Assembly (NCBI GenBank): GCA_963603365.1
Contig: CAVCMI010000037.1
Coordinates: forward strand, 1 to 64,000
DNA from: F23-D06 sp963603365
GTDB lineage: Bacteria > Bacteroidota > Bacteroidia > Bacteroidales > WCHB1-69
Reading direction: 5' to 3'
DNA: 64,000 nt
This document shows, one piece after another, positions 59,586 to 64,000 of this stretch (position 1 is its first letter; the number at the start of each line of letters is the position of its first letter). Position numbers and translations under genes: made by a program. The notes under the pieces were generated by a model, which was given only the letters and a program-made list of their open reading frames with translations, searched no databases and had not been told where the DNA came from.

Positions 59586-60812
59586 TTATTCAAAGGAGAG
59601 TATGGCATCCTTGATCCGGCCGATGGCTTCGCGCAGCTCTTCTTCGGTGATGACCAACGGCGGGGCGAAGCGGATGATGTGCTGGTGGGTAGGTTTGGCA
59701 AGCACGCCGAGCTCTTTCATCTTCACGCACACGTCCCATGCCTCCTTGCCGTTTGTGGGTTGGATGATGACGGCGTTGAGCAGACCTTTGCCGCGCACCT
59801 GCTTGATGAGCGGGCTGTTGATTTTGCCCATCTCTTCGCGGAAGATCTTGCCGAGGTATTCGGCGCGCTCGGCGAGTTTCTCTTCTTTCACGACTTCCAG
59901 GGCGGCGATGCCTACACGGCAGGCAACGGGGTTGCCTCCGAAAGTGGAGCCGTGTTCGCCGGGCTTGATGTTCAGCATGATGTCGTCGTCGGCCAGAACG
60001 GCAGATACCGGCATTGTGCCTCCGGAGAGCGCTTTCCCTAAAATCAGGATGTCCGGACGAACGCCCTCATGGTCGCAAGCGAGCATCTTTCCCGTGCGGG
60101 CGATGCCGGTCTGTACCTCGTCGGCCATGAAAAGCACGTTGTGTGCCTTGCAGAGGTCGTAGCACTTCTTGAGGTATCCCTCGTCGGGCACATAGACGCC
60201 GGCCTCTCCTTGTATGGGTTCAACCAGGAAACCGCACACCATCGGGTCTTCCAGCGCTTTGGCGAGTGCGTCCACATCGTTGTAAGGTATCTTGACGAAT
60301 CCCGGCGTGAATGGGCCGAAACCGGCATAGGCGTCCGGATCCACAGAGAGGGAGATGATGGTGATGGTGCGTCCGTGGAAGTTGCCTTCGCATACGATGA
60401 TCTTGGCTTGGTTCTCGGGAATGCCTTTCTTGTCGTATCCCCATCTGCGCGCAAGCTTCAGTGCGGTCTCGTCGGCTTCTGCGCCGGAGTTCATCGGCAG
60501 AACCTTGTCGTAGCCGAAAGTCTCGGTCATGTATTTCTCGTAAGGTCCAAGGCAGTCGTTGTAAAATGCGCGCGAAGTCAGGCATACCTTCTGGGCCTGG
60601 TCAATCATTGCCCCCACAATCTTCGGGTGGCAATGCCCTTGGTTGACTGCGGAGTAGGCGGAAAGGAAATCGAAATACTTCTTCCCTTCCACATCCCATA
60701 CGAAAGGTCCTTGACCGCGTGCAATGACCACGTCGAGCGGGTGGTAATTGTGAGCGCCGTACTTTGCTTCCATTTCGATGGCTTGCTGGCTGGATGTAAT
60801 TTTTTCTACCAT
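59586..60812 (-). CDS. rocD: Ornithine aminotransferase
   Basis: A 408-residue class III PLP aminotransferase. It converts ornithine and a 2-oxoacid into glutamate-5-semialdehyde. Motifs are GPFVWDVEGKKYFDFLSAYS, PMNSGAEADETALKLARRWG, GNFHGRTI, LFMADEVQTGIARTGKMLAC and the PLP lysine in ILGKALSGGTMP. Length and start match the family. A TATATTTG box lies 55 bp upstream, and it has its own terminator, so it is monocistronic. Confidence 0.95.
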   Translation of the reverse strand: MVEKITSSQQAIEMEAKYGAHNYHPLDVVIARGQGPFVWDVEGKKYFDFLSAYSAVNQGHCHPKIVGAMIDQAQKVCLTSRAFYNDCLGPYEKYMTETFGYDKVLPMNSGAEADETALKLARRWGYDKKGIPENQAKIIVCEGNFHGRTITIISLSVDPDAYAGFGPFTPGFVKIPYNDVDALAKALEDPMVCGFLVEPIQGEAGVYVPDEGYLKKCYDLCKAHNVLFMADEVQTGIARTGKMLACDHEGVRPDILILGKALSGGTMPVSAVLADDDIMLNIKPGEHGSTFGGNPVACRVGIAALEVVKEEKLAERAEYLGKIFREEMGKINSPLIKQVRGKGLLNAVIIQPTNGKEAWDVCVKMKELGVLAKPTHQHIIRFAPPLVITEEELREAIGRIKDAILSFE

Positions 60813-60866
60813 AATTGCTGAATTTTATAAATGACTATTTCTTGTTTGCCTTATGTAAGCAGGGCG

Positions 60867-60874
60867 CAAATATA
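60867..60874 (-). promoter_or_regulatory. -7 box for rocD
   Basis: The minus strand reads TATATTTG, a TAnnTTTG match 55 bp upstream of rocD. Confidence 0.55.
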
Positions 60875-60912
60875 GAATTTTTTTCATAAATGCCGCGAAC
60901 GTTTTTTTTCCG

Positions 60913-60920
60913 TATGTTTG
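60913..60920 (+). promoter_or_regulatory. -7 box for the RNA methyltransferase gene
   Basis: TATGTTTG matches TAnnTTTG and lies 9 bp before the ATG at 60929. This supports that start over the upstream frame at 60890. Confidence 0.5.
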
Positions 60921-60928
60921 TCGCCATT

Positions 60929-62107
60929 ATGGAAAACGACGAGAATTGCTTTTTTATAGCGAAAACATACGCCGGCCTGGAAACCTTGTTGGCCAGGGAA
61001 CTGGCTTCGCTTGGCGCCCGGAATTGCCGTCCCTTGAGCCGCTCGGTGAGCTTTGAGGGGGACCTGGAACTGATGTACCGGGCCAATTACTGCAGCCGTC
61101 TTGCCTTGCGCATCCTCTGGCGGCAGAAAACGTTCACTTTCATGAACAACCGCCAGTTCTATGAACAGCTGTTCGAATTCCCCGCCGAAAGATTCCTCCG
61201 CGACGAGGGCACGATGGCGGTTAACACCACTAACGTCGATTCGATTTTCTCTACGCCGCTGTTCGCTTCCGTACTGGCGAAAGACGCGGTATGCGACCGT
61301 TTCAGGGACATGTGCGGCCGCCGCCCTTCTGTGGACAAGGACAACCCTGATGTGCGTTTCTGCCTCCATATTTATAAAAATGAGGCGCAGCTTTTCCTGG
61401 ACAGTTCCGGCGACTCGCTGCACAGGCGAGGCTACCGGGTGCGCAACCATCCCGCCCCCGTCAGCGAGGTGACCGCCGCCGCCATGATCGAACTCAGCGG
61501 CTGGAACGGCGAGTGTGATTTCATCGACCCTATGTGCGGAAGCGGCACCCTGCTGATAGAAGCCGCCATGAAAGCGCTGCAGATACCCGCCGGCTTCTAC
61601 CGCCGCGAGTTCGGCTTCTTCCGTTGGAAGGATTTCGACTCCCGGCTGTGGACCAAGGTCAGGCACGATGCCGACATCAAGGAGGATGTGCCCGTGAACT
61701 TCTACGGCTCCGACATCAATGCCGCCTTCCTGAACATGGCGCAGGCCAACATTGACCGTGCGCGCCTCTCCGACTTTGTCTCGCTCAAGAAAATGGACTT
61801 CCGCCAGATGCGGCCGCCACGCTTGCCCGCAGTCGCCATGATGAACCCGCCCTACGGAGAACGCCTCGCATTGGATGACATTGCCGCTTTCTATGCCGAC
61901 ATGGGCGACACTTTCAAGGGCAACCTCCAAGGATGCCGCGCCTTTGTCATCAGTTCTGACATGGACGCGCTCAAGCATATAGGCCTCAAGCCATGTTTGA
62001 AAGCCACGGTGTTCAACGGCCCGCTGGAGTGCAGGTTCTTAGGATTTGAACTGTTCTCCGGGTCTCACAAGGATTTTGTCAGACATAAAAAAGAAGACGG
62101 GCAATGA
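60929..62107 (+). CDS. THUMP-domain class I RNA methyltransferase (RlmL-N/YpsC-like)
   Basis: A 392-residue protein. A ferredoxin-like/THUMP region (IAKTYAGLETLLARELASLG, VRFCLHIYKNEAQLFLDSSG) binds RNA. The Rossmann methyltransferase domain has the SAM motif FIDPMCGSGTLLIEAAM near residue 200 and the catalytic MMNPPYGERL near 310. This matches the family that methylates G2445 of 23S rRNA at N2. The start at 60929 is chosen for its place behind the promoter. The end overlaps the next gene by 4 bp. Confidence 0.92.
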   Translation: MENDENCFFIAKTYAGLETLLARELASLGARNCRPLSRSVSFEGDLELMYRANYCSRLALRILWRQKTFTFMNNRQFYEQLFEFPAERFLRDEGTMAVNTTNVDSIFSTPLFASVLAKDAVCDRFRDMCGRRPSVDKDNPDVRFCLHIYKNEAQLFLDSSGDSLHRRGYRVRNHPAPVSEVTAAAMIELSGWNGECDFIDPMCGSGTLLIEAAMKALQIPAGFYRREFGFFRWKDFDSRLWTKVRHDADIKEDVPVNFYGSDINAAFLNMAQANIDRARLSDFVSLKKMDFRQMRPPRLPAVAMMNPPYGERLALDDIAAFYADMGDTFKGNLQGCRAFVISSDMDALKHIGLKPCLKATVFNGPLECRFLGFELFSGSHKDFVRHKKEDGQ

Positions 62108-63201
62108 AGACACGGAAGACAATTGCCGCGCTGCTGGCCATGTCGCTATGCTCGCTTGCAGGCCATGCGCAGAACAAATACAGCAACGAGTTCCTCTCTA
62201 TAGGCGTCGGCGCACGCGGCCTTGCCCTGTCCGGGGCCTATTGCGCCATGACGGACGACGTGACATCTGCGTACTGGAATCCTGCCGGGCTTTCAAGGAT
62301 GGACAAACGCTGCCAATTGTCGCTGATGCATGCGGAGTATTTCGCCGGCGCCGCCAAGTACGACTATGCCGCAATAGGCTATAAAATCGACAAGCGCTCT
62401 ACCGTTGCGCTGACCTATGTCCGCTTCGGCGTGGACAATATCATGAACACGACAGAACTGATAGACGCACAGGGAAATGTGGATTATGACAGGATTTCGC
62501 TCTTCTCGGCTTCAGACAATGCCGTGCTCCTCGACTATGCTTATGCATTTGAACAGGCGCCCGGGCTCTCATTGGGCGGCGGCGCCAAGATCGTTTGCCG
62601 CAAGATCGGACAGTTCGCCAACGCCTGGGGCTTCGGGCTGGATGCCGGGCTGCAGTACGTGCGAAAGGGCTGGCAAGCCGGCCTGATGCTGCGCGACATG
62701 ACATCCACTTTCAATGTTTGGAACTATCACCTCACCGACCAGGTGGCAGAGGTCTTCAGACAGACAGGGAACACTATACCGGAGAACGCCACGGAACTTA
62801 CGCTGCCGTCGGTTCAACTCGGCGGCGCCAAACACGTCGACTTCGGCAAAGGCTTCAACGCTGCTTTCGCCGTTGGGTTCAACTGCACGTTTGACGGGAA
62901 AAGGAATGTGCTCATCCGCAGCAAGACGGCCAGCATAGATCCACATTTGGGAATGGAGTTCGGGTACAAGAAGATAGTGGCGCTGCGCATGGGCATAGGC
63001 AACCTGCAGCAGGAAACCGACTTTGACGGCTCCCGGAAGACAACCCTCCAGATCAACGCCGGCCTTGGCGTGTGCATCAAGAACATGGTTTCCATCGACT
63101 ACGCCTTTACCGACCTCGGCAACCTTTCCATAGCACAATATTCACACATCTTTTCCCTGAAGGTCGGGATTGACCGTTTCCGAAAACAGACAAAAGAATA
63201 G
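62104..63201 (+). CDS. PorV/PorQ-family outer-membrane protein
   Basis: A 365-residue protein with a signal peptide ending HAQ. The N-terminal pattern FLSIGVGARGLALSGAYCAM, DDVTSAYWNPAGLSRMD is typical of the PorV/PorQ family (FadL-like barrels). The rest is predicted beta-barrel, with alternating segments such as STVALTYVRFGVDNIM. PorV shuttles type IX substrates from the translocon to the surface and PorQ is involved in later processing; I cannot tell which this is. T9SS substrates lie elsewhere in the window. Confidence 0.85.
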   Translation: MKTRKTIAALLAMSLCSLAGHAQNKYSNEFLSIGVGARGLALSGAYCAMTDDVTSAYWNPAGLSRMDKRCQLSLMHAEYFAGAAKYDYAAIGYKIDKRSTVALTYVRFGVDNIMNTTELIDAQGNVDYDRISLFSASDNAVLLDYAYAFEQAPGLSLGGGAKIVCRKIGQFANAWGFGLDAGLQYVRKGWQAGLMLRDMTSTFNVWNYHLTDQVAEVFRQTGNTIPENATELTLPSVQLGGAKHVDFGKGFNAAFAVGFNCTFDGKRNVLIRSKTASIDPHLGMEFGYKKIVALRMGIGNLQQETDFDGSRKTTLQINAGLGVCIKNMVSIDYAFTDLGNLSIAQYSHIFSLKVGIDRFRKQTKE

Positions 63202-63235
63202 ATTCTCACGTGTCAATTATCAAACAGAGAATACA

Positions 63236-64000
63236 ATGAAAGAATTGAAACATTATCCTTTGAGCGAACAGGAGTTGAAACAACGCATAGAATCGTATTT
63301 GCAAAAAGGGAATCCTTACATGGATGCGCAGGAGACGTACCGGTTCATCCTGAACAGTATAGACCTCACCTCGCTGGAGGGGTCTGACACGCCGGGCCGG
63401 ATACGGGAACTGTGCCGCACGGCTGTCTCTTTCAGGAACGACGAGCATGGCGTGAAACCCGTGGCGGCGGTATGCGTATATCCGCCCTTTGTCGCTCTGG
63501 CCAAGGAAATTCTTGCCGGCACCGGCATCAAGGTGGCGTCCGTGGCCGGGGCTTTCCCTGCCGGACAGAGTCCCCTGCCGGTGAAACTCGCCGAGGTCGC
63601 TTATGCGCTTGAACAAGGGGCAGACGAGATTGACACGGTCATCTCACGCGGCAAGTTCCTCGACGGCCGCCACGAGGAGGTCCAAGACGAAATCCAAGCC
63701 ATCCGCGACCTCTGCAAAGCGGCGACACTCAAGGTGATACTCGAGACCGGCGAACTCAAGACGCCAGACAACATCTACCGGGCATCGCAGCTTGCCATAG
63801 CCGCCGGCGCCGACTTCATCAAGACCTCCACGGGGAAGGCGGCCGTGAACGCGACACCCGAAGCCTTTGTCGTGATGATGGACGCCATAAAGGACCATTT
63901 TCTCGAAACAGGACAAAGAGTGGCCGTCAAAGCCGCCGGCGGAATATCCGGTCCCGACACGGCTTGCCAATATGTGGCGCTGCTGGCCAACGGGCTGGGC
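63236..64000 (+). CDS. deoC: Deoxyribose-phosphate aldolase (3' end outside window)
   Basis: An open frame of 255 codons from ATG at 63236 to the end of the window without a stop. It shows DeoC family signatures: PVAAVCVYPPFVALAKEIL, ASVAGAFPAGQSPL, ADEIDTVISRGKFLDG, LKVILETGELK, and AGADFIKTSTGKAAVNATPE with the Schiff-base lysine. The enzyme cleaves 2-deoxyribose-5-phosphate into glyceraldehyde-3-phosphate and acetaldehyde. The last few dozen residues are missing. It follows the PorV/PorQ-like gene by 34 bp. Confidence 0.94.
   Translation, partial: MKELKHYPLSEQELKQRIESYLQKGNPYMDAQETYRFILNSIDLTSLEGSDTPGRIRELCRTAVSFRNDEHGVKPVAAVCVYPPFVALAKEILAGTGIKVASVAGAFPAGQSPLPVKLAEVAYALEQGADEIDTVISRGKFLDGRHEEVQDEIQAIRDLCKAATLKVILETGELKTPDNIYRASQLAIAAGADFIKTSTGKAAVNATPEAFVVMMDAIKDHFLETGQRVAVKAAGGISGPDTACQYVALLANGLG

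Noticed and set aside
1..64000. CRISPR arrays, insertion sequences, rRNA and tRNA genes
   Set aside because: I saw no regularly spaced repeats, no transposase ORFs with terminal repeats, and no tRNA- or rRNA-like sequence on either strand.

Overview
This window looks like the chromosome of an anaerobic member of the Bacteroidales. The signs are promoters of the TAnnTTTG type, no Shine-Dalgarno leaders, secreted proteins with type IX secretion (Por) sorting tails, a GldH lipoprotein, a PorV/PorQ-family protein, a 2-oxoglutarate:ferredoxin oxidoreductase, and a DedA/DUF721/DUF4296 housekeeping complement typical of the phylum. Base composition is moderately GC-rich, with a visibly AT-richer stretch at about 38.2-40.7 kb.

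The left end (1-2815) is a diversity-generating retroelement (DGR). It holds the 3' end of a variable target gene carrying VR, two strong hairpins just behind VR, an accessory gene that appears to fuse a MutS-I-like domain to an Avd domain, a DGR-type reverse transcriptase (IGNLTSQ and YVDD motifs), and the template repeat TR. VR (45-226) and TR (2633-2814) are both 182 bp and align without gaps. All 22 differences that I counted by eye fall on TR adenines, the signature of adenine-directed mutagenic homing.

From 2.9 to 27.2 kb the content is mostly ordinary: a large type IX-secreted protein; a five-gene HlyD/ABC-2 efflux operon; gcvT; a CyuA-type cysteine desulfidase next to a saccharopine-dehydrogenase-like enzyme; a cupin; an NhaP2-type antiporter; secreted thioredoxin-like and TonB/OmpA-like envelope proteins; a TPR protein; DedA; aroE; a DUF721 protein; RNase R; and ApbE.

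From 27.4 to 37.75 kb lies a compact minus-strand operon that resembles DNA phosphorothioation (Dnd-like) defence islands. In transcription order it encodes a DUF4007 protein, a 1045-residue P-loop ATPase, a DndC/PAPS-reductase-like sulfurtransferase, a PLD-domain SF2 helicase, a 76-residue protein, a DndD-like SMC ATPase broken by an in-frame TAA, and a 194-residue unknown. No cysteine desulfurase, DndE or recognised restriction module is present. Upstream is an 832-bp gene-free stretch with divergent promoter-like boxes and a candidate structured RNA, followed by three small, AT-rich lipoprotein genes.

From 40.8 to 64 kb the genes are again core: mnmA, a DUF4296 lipoprotein, a CCA-adding-type nucleotidyltransferase, an internally shortened chorismate synthase, an SDR next to a threonine/cysteate synthase homologue, a TlpA-like thioredoxin, an opine-dehydrogenase-like protein, a GNAT, lpxC (without the FabZ fusion usual in the phylum), lpxD, korBA, gldH, RNase HI, a YgiQ-type radical SAM protein, rocD, a THUMP-domain RNA methyltransferase, a PorV/PorQ-family protein and a deoC gene cut by the window end.
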